Shown here: positions 24,376 through 32,795 of the stretch, one piece after another
How positions within the stretch are numbered: the stretch's first letter is position 1
How the letters are laid out: the number at the start of each line of letters is the position of its first letter
Source: Streptomyces sp. 135
Lineage (GTDB): Bacteria > Actinomycetota > Actinomycetes > Streptomycetales > Streptomycetaceae
Direction of reading: 5' to 3'
DNA length: 64,000 nucleotides
Assembly (NCBI RefSeq): GCF_020026305.1
Contig: NZ_CP075691.1
Span: 3,286,001-3,350,000, forward strand
Made by a program: the position numbers and the translations under genes
The notes under the pieces: model-generated
Databases searched by the model: none
What the model was told of the DNA's origin: nothing
Seen by the model: the letters and a program-made list of their open reading frames with translations, nothing else

Positions 24376-25629
24376 TCAGTCCGCTTCGCCGCTGAACCCC
24401 CGCCGGGGCCACGAAGAACGTCCACCCTTCCTCCGCGACACCTCCACGCCGTCCGGCCACAGCCTCGGCCGCCGCCCCGCCGCCAGGTCCTCCACCCAGC
24501 CCACCACCACGATCGTCACGCCCAGCAGCGGCCAGACCAGCACGGCCATCCACAGCCCGTACGTGGCGTCCAGCGCGGCGTCCCAGCGCGCGTCCGCCAT
24601 GAACGGCAGGTCGTACGCCATGTCGACGACCGGCACCGTCGCCATGATCAGGAGGTTGTGCCAGAGGTAGATCGTCACGGCTCGGTTGTTGGAGAGCGTG
24701 ACCAGCCTGTCCCACTTCGCGAACCTGCCCGGCTGCCGCGGCCCCGAGGGGCCCGACGGCCACGACGGCCACGACGGCGCGTACTGGAGCAGGATGACGA
24801 CGAAGCCGAAGGACCAGGCCGCCTGCGCCGCCGGGATGTCGTTCAGGTCCCAGCCGTCCGGGCCCAGATGACCCGACGCCCACCACAGGCCGACGGCCAT
24901 GAGCAGCGACGCGCCCGACACCGCCAGATAGCGCGGGACGCGGGCGAGCAGGCCGCTCCGGTGGGCGAAGCCGAGGACCCAGCAGCCGCCGTACACCGCG
25001 AAGTCCGTGACCGCGTCGCCCACCTCACCGGGGATCGTGACAAGGCCCGTACCGACCACCGAGGTCAGCGCGAGCGGCGCGAACAGCGTTACCCACGGCG
25101 CCCTGCGGAACGCCCACAGCAGAAGGGGCGAGGCGATGACGAACCACAGATAGGCGCGGAGGTACCACAGCGGCCCCGCCGCCTGCACCGGCCAGGTGTC
25201 CTCCAGGAGCCCCGCCTCGTCGCCCAGATGCCACGGGAAGGGTGGCGCGCCCACCGGAACCACGTAGGTGAGCAGAGCCAGCGGGGACCAGGCGCCGCCG
25301 TGGTCGGGGTCCTCGGAGACGTTCCAGCCGCCCGCGAGGAGCAGGCAGAGCACCACCGCGCTGAACACCCACAGCGGAGGCAGCAGCCGGCGGACGCGGC
25401 CCTTGATCACGTCCCATGCCGGGCGGTCCAGCGAGCGCGCCATGAGCGAGCCCGCCAGCGCGAACATCACGCCCATCGAGGGGAAGGCGATCGTCAGCCA
25501 CGCCCAGCCGAAGAGGTGGTAGACGACGACGCGGACGAGCGCGAGGGAGCGCAGCACGTCGAGATAGCGGTCCCTGCCGGGCTCGCGCGCGGCGGCGGGG
25601 GCCTCGGGGATCAGCAGGCTCCGGCTCAT
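24376..25629 (-). CDS. Membrane acyltransferase, acyltransferase-3 (AT3) family
   Basis: 417 residues with 10-11 predicted membrane helices. N-terminal motif RYLDVLRSLALVRVVVYHLF carries the family R-x(n)-R and His positions proposed to bind the acyl donor. Later segments FPWHLGDEA and TIYLWHNLLIMA are also typical. AT3 enzymes O-acetylate or otherwise acylate extracellular polysaccharides or lipids. The ATG overlaps the stop of matB (ATGA), so the natural inference is that it modifies the MatB polymer. The C-terminal ~40 residues are basic and cytoplasmic. Donor and acceptor unproven. Confidence 0.85.
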   Translation of the reverse strand: MSRSLLIPEAPAAAREPGRDRYLDVLRSLALVRVVVYHLFGWAWLTIAFPSMGVMFALAGSLMARSLDRPAWDVIKGRVRRLLPPLWVFSAVVLCLLLAGGWNVSEDPDHGGAWSPLALLTYVVPVGAPPFPWHLGDEAGLLEDTWPVQAAGPLWYLRAYLWFVIASPLLLWAFRRAPWVTLFAPLALTSVVGTGLVTIPGEVGDAVTDFAVYGGCWVLGFAHRSGLLARVPRYLAVSGASLLMAVGLWWASGHLGPDGWDLNDIPAAQAAWSFGFVVILLQYAPSWPSWPSGPSGPRQPGRFAKWDRLVTLSNNRAVTIYLWHNLLIMATVPVVDMAYDLPFMADARWDAALDATYGLWMAVLVWPLLGVTIVVVGWVEDLAAGRRPRLWPDGVEVSRRKGGRSSWPRRGFSGEAD

Positions 25630-27887
25630 GCGACGGGCCTCCGTTCGTACTCGTCCGTCCGCGGTCGCGGAAGGGAGCCGGGCGCCTCCACCACTCCCGT
25701 GCGCCGCAGCTTCTGCCAGCGCAGGCGGCCCCCGGTGAGCGCCGTGATCCAGGACTGCAAGAGCACGACGTACATCAACTGCCGGTAGAGGAGCTGCTGG
25801 AGGGGCAGCGAGATGAGATGGGTCATGCGTTCGCGGTCGAGCCGGAAGGCGTACGCGGCACAGAACCCCTGCACCGCGAGCACGCCGAGCCAGGCGGCGA
25901 CGGTCTTCCGGGTCGGGCCGAAGACGAGGCCGTACAGCAGGAACACGTCGATGAGCGGGGCGAGAAGCGGTGCCAGGACCATGAACAGCGACACCAGCGG
26001 CAGCCCCACACGGCCGAACCGTCCGGAGGGGCCGGACTCGACGAAGGCGCGGCGGTGCTTCCAGATGGCCTGCATCGTGCCGTACGACCAGCGGTAGCGC
26101 TGGGACCAGAGCTGCTGGACGGACTCCGGGGCCTCGGTCCAGGCGCGCGCCCGCTCCGCGTACACGACCCGCCAGCCGTCGCGGTGCAGGGTCATGGTGA
26201 TGTCGGTGTCCTCGGCGAGCGTGTCGTCGCTCATGCCGCCGGCCCGCTCCAGGGCGGAGCGCCGGAACGCACCGACCGCGCCCGGGATCGTCGGCATGCA
26301 GCGCAGCACGTCGTACATCCGGCGGTCGAGGTTGAAGCCCATCACGTACTCGATGTGCTGCCAGGCACCGATGAGCGAGTCCCTGTTGCCGACCTTCGCG
26401 TTGCCCGCGACGGCGCCGACGCGCGGGTCGCCGAAGGGCTGCGCCAGCTCACGGACGGTGGACTCCTCGAAGACCGTGTCGCCGTCCATCATCACGACGA
26501 TGTCGTGCCGGGCACCCGCCAGGCCTCTGTTGAGGGCGGCCGGTTTGCCCGCGTTGGGCTGGCGCAGGACGCGTACGTTCGGCAGGCCCAGGCCCTCCGC
26601 GAGCTCCGCGGTGCCGTCCGACGAGCCGTCGTCGACGACGATGACCTCGATGGGATGGTCGCTCGCCATCAGGGAACGGACCGTGGCCTCGATGCACTTG
26701 GCTTCGTTGTACGCGGGCACCAGGACCGAGACGGGCTCGGTGACGGGCGCCCCCCAGCGGAAGTCGCGCCGTCGCACCCGGCGGGCGTGCGCGCCCGAGA
26801 GCAGCAGCATCAGGCCGAACCGGGCGAAGACGAGGACGCCGACGACGGCGAGGGCCACGACGAGGCAGTCGGTGATCCGCTCGGCCGCGCCGACGAGGAG
26901 GACCCAGGACCTGCCCTTCCACAGCTCGATGCCGCTGACCGGGGTGTGTGCGCTCGGCGCGTCCAGGGCCTCGGTGAGGTTGCCGAACGTATAGCCCCGC
27001 TCCCGCATCTCGGGCAGTAAGCGGTCGAGCGCGGCGACGGTCTGCGAACGGTCGCCGCCGGAGTCGTGCATGAGGACGACGGCGCCCGCGCCGTCCTCGG
27101 GCGTGGCGCGGCGGATGATCTCGTCGACGCCGGGGCGCTTCCAGTCCTCGCTGTCGGTGTCGTTGACGACGGTGAGGTAGCCGCGCGCACCGATGTGCCG
27201 GGCCACCGGGTACGACCGGTCGTCCATGGCGTGGGAGAAGGAGGAGTACGGGGGCCGGAAGAGGGAGGTCCGGATCCCTGCCGCCCCGGCGAGCGCGAGT
27301 TGGTTCTGCGAGAGCTCCCAGTCGATGCGCCCGGTGGACTGGTAGGAGAGGTCGGGGTGGTTGAAGGTGTGCAGGCCGATCTCGTGGCCCTCGTCGACCA
27401 TGCGCCGCACGAGGCCGGGATGGCGCGAGGCCATGGTGCCGGTGACGAAGAAGACGCCGTGCGCCCGGTGCTTCCCGAGGACGTCGAGGATCTTGGGGGT
27501 CCACTCGGGGTCGGGGCCGTCGTCGAACGTCAGGACCAGCCGGTGGTCCGGCACGCTCAGGGTGGTCTCGCGCCCGCCGCGGGTGTCGATGACGGGGCCG
27601 CCGCGCAGGATCTCGCGCGGTACGCGGTCGGTGGGCGCGGGAGGCCTGACGCGGTGGTCGGCGAGGATCTCGCTGTGTACGTAGCCGCGCAGCATCAGCA
27701 TGGCGAGCAGCGCGCCGAGCAGCAGCGCGGGCAGCAGATGGCGCAGTGACAGGAGCCTGCGCCGCCGGGCGGTGCGCGTCGCCTCGCCGCGCCGCCCGCC
27801 GCCGGTCCGCCGCTTGGCCCCGCTCCCCTTCCGGGCACGGCTGTCCTGGGGTCCGCCGCAACGGCCCTCGTCGGTGCGGGAGTTCAT
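25626..27887 (-). CDS. matB: Bifunctional polysaccharide deacetylase / family 2 glycosyltransferase (MatB-like)
   Basis: 753 residues. One N-terminal membrane helix (about 47-65), an extracellular NodB deacetylase (about 100-310: TFDDGPDPEWTPK, HTFNHPDL, RPPYSS, VLMHDSGGDRSQT), a membrane helix, then a processive GT2 domain (about 385-640: SVLVPAYNEAKCIEATVRSL, VVDDGSSDGT, MDGDTVF, EDTDITMTLHRDGW, QRYRWSYG) and C-terminal helices. The set resembles synthesis, export and deacetylation of poly-beta-1,6-GlcNAc in one chain. MatAB is needed for hyphal aggregation in S. lividans (known; assignment here by architecture and locus). A TTA codon at 27018-27020 makes translation dependent on the bldA tRNA. 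Overlaps its neighbours on both sides. Confidence 0.88.
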   Translation of the reverse strand: MNSRTDEGRCGGPQDSRARKGSGAKRRTGGGRRGEATRTARRRRLLSLRHLLPALLLGALLAMLMLRGYVHSEILADHRVRPPAPTDRVPREILRGGPVIDTRGGRETTLSVPDHRLVLTFDDGPDPEWTPKILDVLGKHRAHGVFFVTGTMASRHPGLVRRMVDEGHEIGLHTFNHPDLSYQSTGRIDWELSQNQLALAGAAGIRTSLFRPPYSSFSHAMDDRSYPVARHIGARGYLTVVNDTDSEDWKRPGVDEIIRRATPEDGAGAVVLMHDSGGDRSQTVAALDRLLPEMRERGYTFGNLTEALDAPSAHTPVSGIELWKGRSWVLLVGAAERITDCLVVALAVVGVLVFARFGLMLLLSGAHARRVRRRDFRWGAPVTEPVSVLVPAYNEAKCIEATVRSLMASDHPIEVIVVDDGSSDGTAELAEGLGLPNVRVLRQPNAGKPAALNRGLAGARHDIVVMMDGDTVFEESTVRELAQPFGDPRVGAVAGNAKVGNRDSLIGAWQHIEYVMGFNLDRRMYDVLRCMPTIPGAVGAFRRSALERAGGMSDDTLAEDTDITMTLHRDGWRVVYAERARAWTEAPESVQQLWSQRYRWSYGTMQAIWKHRRAFVESGPSGRFGRVGLPLVSLFMVLAPLLAPLIDVFLLYGLVFGPTRKTVAAWLGVLAVQGFCAAYAFRLDRERMTHLISLPLQQLLYRQLMYVVLLQSWITALTGGRLRWQKLRRTGVVEAPGSLPRPRTDEYERRPVA
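27018..27020 (-). promoter_or_regulatory. TTA leucine codon in matB (bldA-dependent translation)
   Basis: In the deacetylase domain the segment ALDRLLPEMRERG is coded with TTA for the first of its two adjacent Leu residues. TTA is very rare in Streptomyces and is read only by the tRNA made from bldA, which accumulates late in development. I found no TTA codon in the other genes I scanned by eye. Confidence 0.75.
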
Positions 27888-28674
27888 CACTCGGCGGCCT
27901 CCCGGGGCGGCGGGGTCTCCGCGGGGGGCTGCTGGGCGGGCGGGGTGTACCCGGCGGGGACGTCGCCGCCGCCTCCGCCCGTGGTCCCGCCGGGGTCCGG
28001 TGACTGCGTGGGCGGATCGGAAGGGGGCGGATCGGTAAGCGGGGCCGGGGTGGGAACGGGGCCGTCGTGCCGCTGGTCGGGCCCGGTGCGGGGACCGGGC
28101 CCGGGGCGTGCGGGCCGGTGGCGGGTGGTGCGCCGCCGTCCGGCGCCCGGTCGGCACCGTCACCGCCGGGAGGCGCGCCCGGCATCCCACGGCTGTCCCG
28201 CTCCCCCGAGGGGCGGGGCCCGTCGCCGGACTTCCCCTTGCCGCCGTGGCCGTCCGCGCCGTCCGAGGCCGACGGCGTACGGGACGCATCGGAGGGATCA
28301 GAGGAATGAGAGGGATGAGAGGGATCAGACGGGGCGGGGCCCGCCTCGCGGTCGGAGGTCTCCACCTTGCTCGCCGGTCCGTCGTCCTTGGGGCCCCGCA
28401 CCGGCAGCCAGGGCGCGCTGGAGTTGCCCGAGAGCAGCGTGCCCACGATGACCAGGGCGTAGACGCCGCAGGCGACCCCGACGCCCACGCCGATCCGGCG
28501 GTACCTCCGGCTGCGGCGGCCCGTCTCGTCGACGAAGACGGGGCCGTCGGCCGGCCCCCCGAGGTCTCCCGCCGACGTCTCCGCCGGGCCGCTCCCCAGG
28601 CCGTCGCTCCGGACGGTGACCTCGTCCGCATCGTGGGTCTGTCCTGGCAGGGCATCTTCTCGCCACGTTTCCAT
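27887..28674 (-). CDS. matA: Membrane protein with Pro-rich extracellular tail (MatA-like), frameshifted here
   Basis: From ATG 28672-28674: ~65 cytoplasmic residues (METWREDALPGQTHDADEV), a single helix (RIGVGVGVACGVYALVIVG), then a long Ser/Pro/Asp/Gly-rich extracellular part. The starting frame stays open far into matB, which is implausible. A different frame gives VPTPAPLTDPPPSDPPTQSP to TPPPREAAE and stops at 27887-27889, sharing one base with the matB ATG (TGATG). One missing base between about 28080 and 28150 explains the switch. Corrected length ~263 residues. Role in PNAG synthesis or export inferred from coupling to matB. The start is uncertain since the nearest purine run is 12 nt upstream; a GTG at 28686 is an alternative. 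Confidence 0.7.
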
Positions 28675-28830
28675 GCGTACGCACAACCCCCCACGTCAGA
28701 GATTTCGGGTGCGCGTACGACCCCGGGCCCCTGCCGTGCGGACCGGGCCCCCACCCGGTCCGAGCGCTCCCCCTGCCACACCGGGCCCGGAGAACGAACG
28801 TAGCGCAGCGGCCACAGGGATTGTTTTAGG

Positions 28831-29814
28831 TCAGTGACGACTCATCATGATGAGTGCATCTGCGGCCGGAACCCATCCTCCCGCGGGCCTCTCCAGCCAC
28901 CCTTCGTCGGCCGACAGCTCCGCGGCGGCGGCCCGGACCGCGGCGACACCCGGGTGAGCCAGCCCCTTCCGCCACACCAGCGACACGGGCGACAGCGGAA
29001 CGGGGTCGACAAGGGGCCGCAGCTCGGCGCCCGGCATGGCCGGAAAGTCCACGACGACCAGGACCGGGTGACGGTTCTTCGCCATGAGCCGCCCGAACTC
29101 CTCCCGGCCCACGGCGAGTGGCGCGGGCGGTGCGACGCCGATGCCGCGCCCCTCGAAGAGCCGGTGCGCGAGGTCGGTCCACTCCGGCGTCCTCGGGTTG
29201 CCCGCCCCCGCGTACACGGTCTCCCCCGCGAGCGCGTCCAGCGGCACGGCGTCGAGCCCGGTCAGCGGATGGCCGTACGGCAGCAGTACCGCCATCGGCT
29301 CGTACCGCACGGGCTGTTGGGCGAGCGAGGCCCTCAGGGCCGGGTCCAGTCCGGCGTACCGCCCGAAGGACATGTCGAGGCGGCCGGCGATCATCTCGAC
29401 GGCGGCTCCGGTCAGGCCGCTCTCGAAGCGGGCCATCAGCTCGCACTCCGGGGCGAGTTCCCGGGCCCGCTCCAGGATCCGCCCGCTGACGAGCCCGGGG
29501 CTGTTCAGATCGACGAGCAGCGGCCGTGCGGCCCCCGTGAACGCGGCGACCAGCTCGTCCTGCGCCTCCAGGACCCGTCGCGCGTACGGCAGGAGCCGCT
29601 CGCCGTCGGCGGTGAGCATGACCTGCCGCGTCGTGCGCGAGAAGAGCTCGGCGCCCAACTCCCGCTCCAGGCGCCGCACATCACGGCTCAGGGCCTGCTG
29701 CGCCACGTACAGCCTGGCGGCGGCCCGGGTGAAGTGCAGTTCCTCGGCGACGGCGAGGAACGCGCGCAGCAGGCGGGGATCCACGTCACGGAACGGGGCT
29801 GGAGGTCGCGTCAC
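28831..29814 (-). CDS. LysR-family transcriptional regulator, divergent from an MFS transporter
   Basis: 327 residues from a GTG. N-terminal helix-turn-helix (LLRAFLAVAEELHFTRAAAR then QQALSRDVRRLERELGAELF) and LysR effector domain (LVDLNSPGLVSGRILERARE ... RLDMSFGRYAGLDPALRASL). It probably controls the MFS gene that starts 84 bp away on the other strand. The ribosome site is weak. The last codons overlap a perfect 16-bp palindrome (28840-28855). The 156 bp downstream (28675-28830) contain the matA promoter region and no gene. Confidence 0.87.
   Translation of the reverse strand: MTRPPAPFRDVDPRLLRAFLAVAEELHFTRAAARLYVAQQALSRDVRRLERELGAELFSRTTRQVMLTADGERLLPYARRVLEAQDELVAAFTGAARPLLVDLNSPGLVSGRILERARELAPECELMARFESGLTGAAVEMIAGRLDMSFGRYAGLDPALRASLAQQPVRYEPMAVLLPYGHPLTGLDAVPLDALAGETVYAGAGNPRTPEWTDLAHRLFEGRGIGVAPPAPLAVGREEFGRLMAKNRHPVLVVVDFPAMPGAELRPLVDPVPLSPVSLVWRKGLAHPGVAAVRAAAAELSADEGWLERPAGGWVPAADALIMMSRH
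28840..28855. promoter_or_regulatory. Perfect 16-bp palindrome ACTCATCATGATGAGT
   Basis: Lies inside the last codons of the LysR gene and ~165 nt upstream of the matA start. Palindromic without any gap, A/T-rich compared with its surroundings. Its position suits a distal operator for matAB or a feedback site of the LysR gene. No T tract follows, so it is not an obvious terminator. Confidence 0.4.
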
Positions 29815-29897
29815 CGCAGGAATTTACAACGCGTACGCGTGAATGGCACCCGAGAAGGTGTTGGACCCCGCGGACCGCCCGCCACGAGGGTGAGCCC

Positions 29898-31151
29898 ATG
29901 CCCCACAAGCCCCACAACCCATACGCCCGCCTCTTCGCGATACCCGGCGCCACCGCCTTCACCCTCGGCAACCTCATCGCACGGCTGCCCATGGGCATGT
30001 TCAGCGTGAGCGCCGTCATCATGATCTCCGGCGCCCGCGGCTCGTACGCGCTGGCCGGCGCCGTCACCGCGACCGGCCTCGCGGCGACCGCCGTCGTGGC
30101 GCCCTGGACGGCCCGGCTCGTCGACCGCCACGGCCAGGCGCGCGTCGCCGTGCCCGCCACCGCGATCGCGGCGCTCGGCTCGCTCTCGCTGCTGCTCTGC
30201 GTGCGGTACGGAGCGCCCGACTGGACCCTCTTCGCGTCGTACGCGGCCACGGCCACGACGCCCAACACCGGAGGCATGTCCCGGGCGCGCTGGGCCCACC
30301 TCCTCAAGGGCGACGACGCGGCCGCGCACACCGCCAACTCCTTCGAACAGGCCGTCGACGAGCTGTGCTTCATGCTCGGTCCCGTCCTCGCCGCCTTCCT
30401 CTGCGCGGCGCTCTTCCCGCAGGCGGGCACCCTGATCGGCGTGGTCCTGCTGCTGACGGGCGTGCTGCTCTTCACGGCGCAGCGCGCCACGGAACCGCCG
30501 CCCCAGGGACGTACGGACGACGCCGCGAGGAAAGCCGCGTCGCCCCTCCGCGCGCCCGGGATGCCCACCCTGCTGGTCGGCTTCCTCGCCACCGGCGCCG
30601 TCTTCGGCTCCCTGGAGGTCGTCACGATCGCCTTCGCCGACGCGCAGGGGCACAAGGCGGCCGCGGGCGCGATCCTCGCCCTCCAGGCCGCGGGCTCCTG
30701 CGCGGCGGGCCTGGTCTACGGGGCCGCGAAACCGCGCGCCCCGCTCGTGCGCCGCCACCTGCTGTGCGGCGCCGCGATGGCGGCCCTGATGACGCTGCCG
30801 CTGCTCGCGGTGACGGTCACGGGCTCGCTGGTCGCCCTGGCCGGGGCCCTGCTGGTCGCGGGCATGGCGACGGCGCCCACGATGGTCACCGGGATGACCC
30901 TGGTCCAGCGGTACACCCCCGAGGGGCGCCTGAACGAGGGCATGACCCTCGCCGTGACCGGCCTCCTCGGGGGCATCGCGTGCGGCGCCGCGGGCGGCGG
31001 CTGGGCGGTGGAGCGGCTGGGCCCCGCCGCGGGCTACTGGGTGCCGGTCGCCGCCGCCTGCGCCGCCGTGCTGCTCAGCAGCGCGCAGGCTTGCGCCACG
31101 AGCACTCCACGTCGCCGCCTCGCTCGGCGACACGCGTCGAGCGAGGCATGA
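29898..31151 (+). CDS. MFS transporter
   Basis: 417 residues with 12 predicted membrane helices (first at about 14-40: AIPGATAFTLGNLIARLPMG). Motif-A-like residues ARLVDRHGQARVAV between helices 2 and 3 and a mid-protein loop around residue 200. Family-level match only; sugar-efflux or drug-efflux subfamilies both fit. Preceded by GAGGGTGAGCCC and divergent from a LysR gene, the usual arrangement for an inducible exporter. Its last 77 bp overlap the convergent D,D-carboxypeptidase gene, so the two 3' ends are antisense to each other. Confidence 0.85.
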   Translation: MPHKPHNPYARLFAIPGATAFTLGNLIARLPMGMFSVSAVIMISGARGSYALAGAVTATGLAATAVVAPWTARLVDRHGQARVAVPATAIAALGSLSLLLCVRYGAPDWTLFASYAATATTPNTGGMSRARWAHLLKGDDAAAHTANSFEQAVDELCFMLGPVLAAFLCAALFPQAGTLIGVVLLLTGVLLFTAQRATEPPPQGRTDDAARKAASPLRAPGMPTLLVGFLATGAVFGSLEVVTIAFADAQGHKAAAGAILALQAAGSCAAGLVYGAAKPRAPLVRRHLLCGAAMAALMTLPLLAVTVTGSLVALAGALLVAGMATAPTMVTGMTLVQRYTPEGRLNEGMTLAVTGLLGGIACGAAGGGWAVERLGPAAGYWVPVAAACAAVLLSSAQACATSTPRRRLARRHASSEA

Positions 31152-32667
31152 CCGGCACCGCCTTGTCCCTGGTCGACGAGGCGAGGGTCACCACGATCGC
31201 GTCCTCGAGCCCCTTCACCGAGGGGGCCAGGTGGTTGTTGAGGATGATGCTGAAGACCAGTTCGCGGCCGTCCTTGTCCGTCACGTAACCGGACAGCGCG
31301 GAGGCCCCCGTCAGCGTGCCTGTCTTGGCACGGACGTTCAGGGCCGCCGGTGTGCCGCACATCCGTGACCGCAGCGTGCCGCCGACGGACTTGCCCGGCC
31401 CGCAGGCCACCGGCAGGGACGCGTACCAGTCGGCGAACCACGGCTCGCCCTTGGCCGCCCGCAGCAGCTCGATGTACTGGTCGGCGGGGGCGTTGTCCTT
31501 GCGCGAGAGCCCCGAGCCGTCGACCTGGCGCAGCTTCCCGGGGTCGACGCCTGCGGTCTTCAGATAGCCGCTGATGGCGGCGATGCCGTCGCGCCAACTG
31601 CCGGGCCGCCCGGTCGCCTTGTGACCCATGGCCTTGGTGAGGCTCTCGGCGTGCATGTTGTTGGAGAGCTTCATGAACGGGACCATGAGGTCCTTGAGCT
31701 CCATGGAGTCGTGCGACGCCAGCCGCCGTGCGCCCTCGGGCGTGGCGATCCCGGCCCTGGTCGGGCCGCTGACCCGCACACCGTGCGCGGCGAGCGCGTC
31801 CCGGAAGACGGCGGCGGCGTACCCCGTCGGCTCCCAGACGGTGACCCACTCCTTGGTGGCGGACCCGCCGACCGGGACCGTGCCGCTGACGGTGATGGTG
31901 TTCTGCCCGTGCCGCCGCTCCACGGCGATGGTGTCCGCGCCGCCCGCGGCGACGGTGCTCGCGCGCAGGTCGATGTCCACGTAGCCGGTCTTCGGCGTCA
32001 CGCCGACCCGCGGCTTGTCACCTGCCTTCGCCCCGGGCGTGACCTCGACGATGACGGTGCCGGTGTCGTAGTCGGTGTCGGGGGCGACGCTCAGGGCGCT
32101 GATCTGCGCCGCGTAGTACGCGGACTCGTCGTCGGCGCTCCAGGTGTCGCCGACGCGGTGGTCGTCGAAGCGGGTGTCGTCGGCGATCAGCCGTCCGGAG
32201 ACGCGGCGGACGCCCGAGCCGGCGATCTTCGCGGCGAGCCGGTCGTAGTCCTCGGCGAGCGTCGTCGGATCACCCGTGCCGCGCAGGTACAGGTCACCGC
32301 GCAGGACGGGGCCGCGCCGTTCGCCGTCGGTCAGGACGTCGGTGGTGAAGCGGTGGCCGGGGCCCAGGAGCTCCATGGCGGCGGCCGAGGTGAGCAGCTT
32401 GGTGTTGGAGGCGGGCATGAGGCGCCCGCTGGGGCGATGCCGGTACAGGACGTCGCCGGACGCGGCGTCGGCGACCACGACACTGGCCACGCCGCCCTCC
32501 ATACGGGGGTCGCCGAGGACGGTGTCGATGGCTTCGGGCAGCCCCGACGGGTCGGCGTCCGCCCCGGCCGGTGAGCTGACGGAGAGGGTGGCCGCGGCGA
32601 GGCCGAGGACGGCGGGCCAGATCCAGTGGCGCATGCGGTGGTTGACGCGTCTCACGGGTCTACTCAT
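31075..32667 (-). CDS. D-alanyl-D-alanine carboxypeptidase/endopeptidase (PBP4 type, peptidase S13)
   Basis: 530 residues. Signal peptide (HWIWPAVLGLAAATLSVSSP). Penicillin-binding motifs in order: SxxK as SNTK (RLMPASNTKLLTSAAAM), SxN as SNN (FMKLSNNMHAE) and KTG (VRAKTGTLTG). The large insertion between the first two motifs is typical of PBP4/DacB. It trims or cleaves peptidoglycan cross-links outside the membrane and is a beta-lactam target. Starts at 32667 (MSRPVRRVNHRMRHW) or 33 nt later. The frame extends 25 codons further up without a ribosome site. The C-terminus (CSWRKPARC) is encoded within the overlap with the MFS gene. Confidence 0.9.
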   Translation of the reverse strand: MSRPVRRVNHRMRHWIWPAVLGLAAATLSVSSPAGADADPSGLPEAIDTVLGDPRMEGGVASVVVADAASGDVLYRHRPSGRLMPASNTKLLTSAAAMELLGPGHRFTTDVLTDGERRGPVLRGDLYLRGTGDPTTLAEDYDRLAAKIAGSGVRRVSGRLIADDTRFDDHRVGDTWSADDESAYYAAQISALSVAPDTDYDTGTVIVEVTPGAKAGDKPRVGVTPKTGYVDIDLRASTVAAGGADTIAVERRHGQNTITVSGTVPVGGSATKEWVTVWEPTGYAAAVFRDALAAHGVRVSGPTRAGIATPEGARRLASHDSMELKDLMVPFMKLSNNMHAESLTKAMGHKATGRPGSWRDGIAAISGYLKTAGVDPGKLRQVDGSGLSRKDNAPADQYIELLRAAKGEPWFADWYASLPVACGPGKSVGGTLRSRMCGTPAALNVRAKTGTLTGASALSGYVTDKDGRELVFSIILNNHLAPSVKGLEDAIVVTLASSTRDKAVPVMPRSTRVAERGGDVECSWRKPARC

Positions 32668-32746
32668 GACCCTGGAGCATCCCCGAGGGCGCGGCCGGGC
32701 GACAGACCCCACTCCGGACCCGCACGAAAAACCTCGCGGCACGGAA

Positions 32747-32777
32747 GAAGCCCCCTGGCCGGGGGCCAGAGGGCTTC
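32747..32777 (-). terminator. Terminator after the tmRNA gene
   Basis: Arms 32747-32760 and 32764-32777 (GAAGCCC...GGCC type, one mismatch) around a 3-nt loop. On the minus strand it is followed by TTCC. It sits 19 nt past the 3' end of tmRNA and ahead of the carboxypeptidase gene. Confidence 0.8.
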
Positions 32778-32795
32778 AACCTCACATGGGAATTG

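Noticed and set aside
26449..28686. 745-codon continuation of matA through matB
   Set aside because: Beyond ~28100 it turns into Arg/Pro-rich shadow of matB, while the natural C-terminus and TGATG junction exist in another frame.
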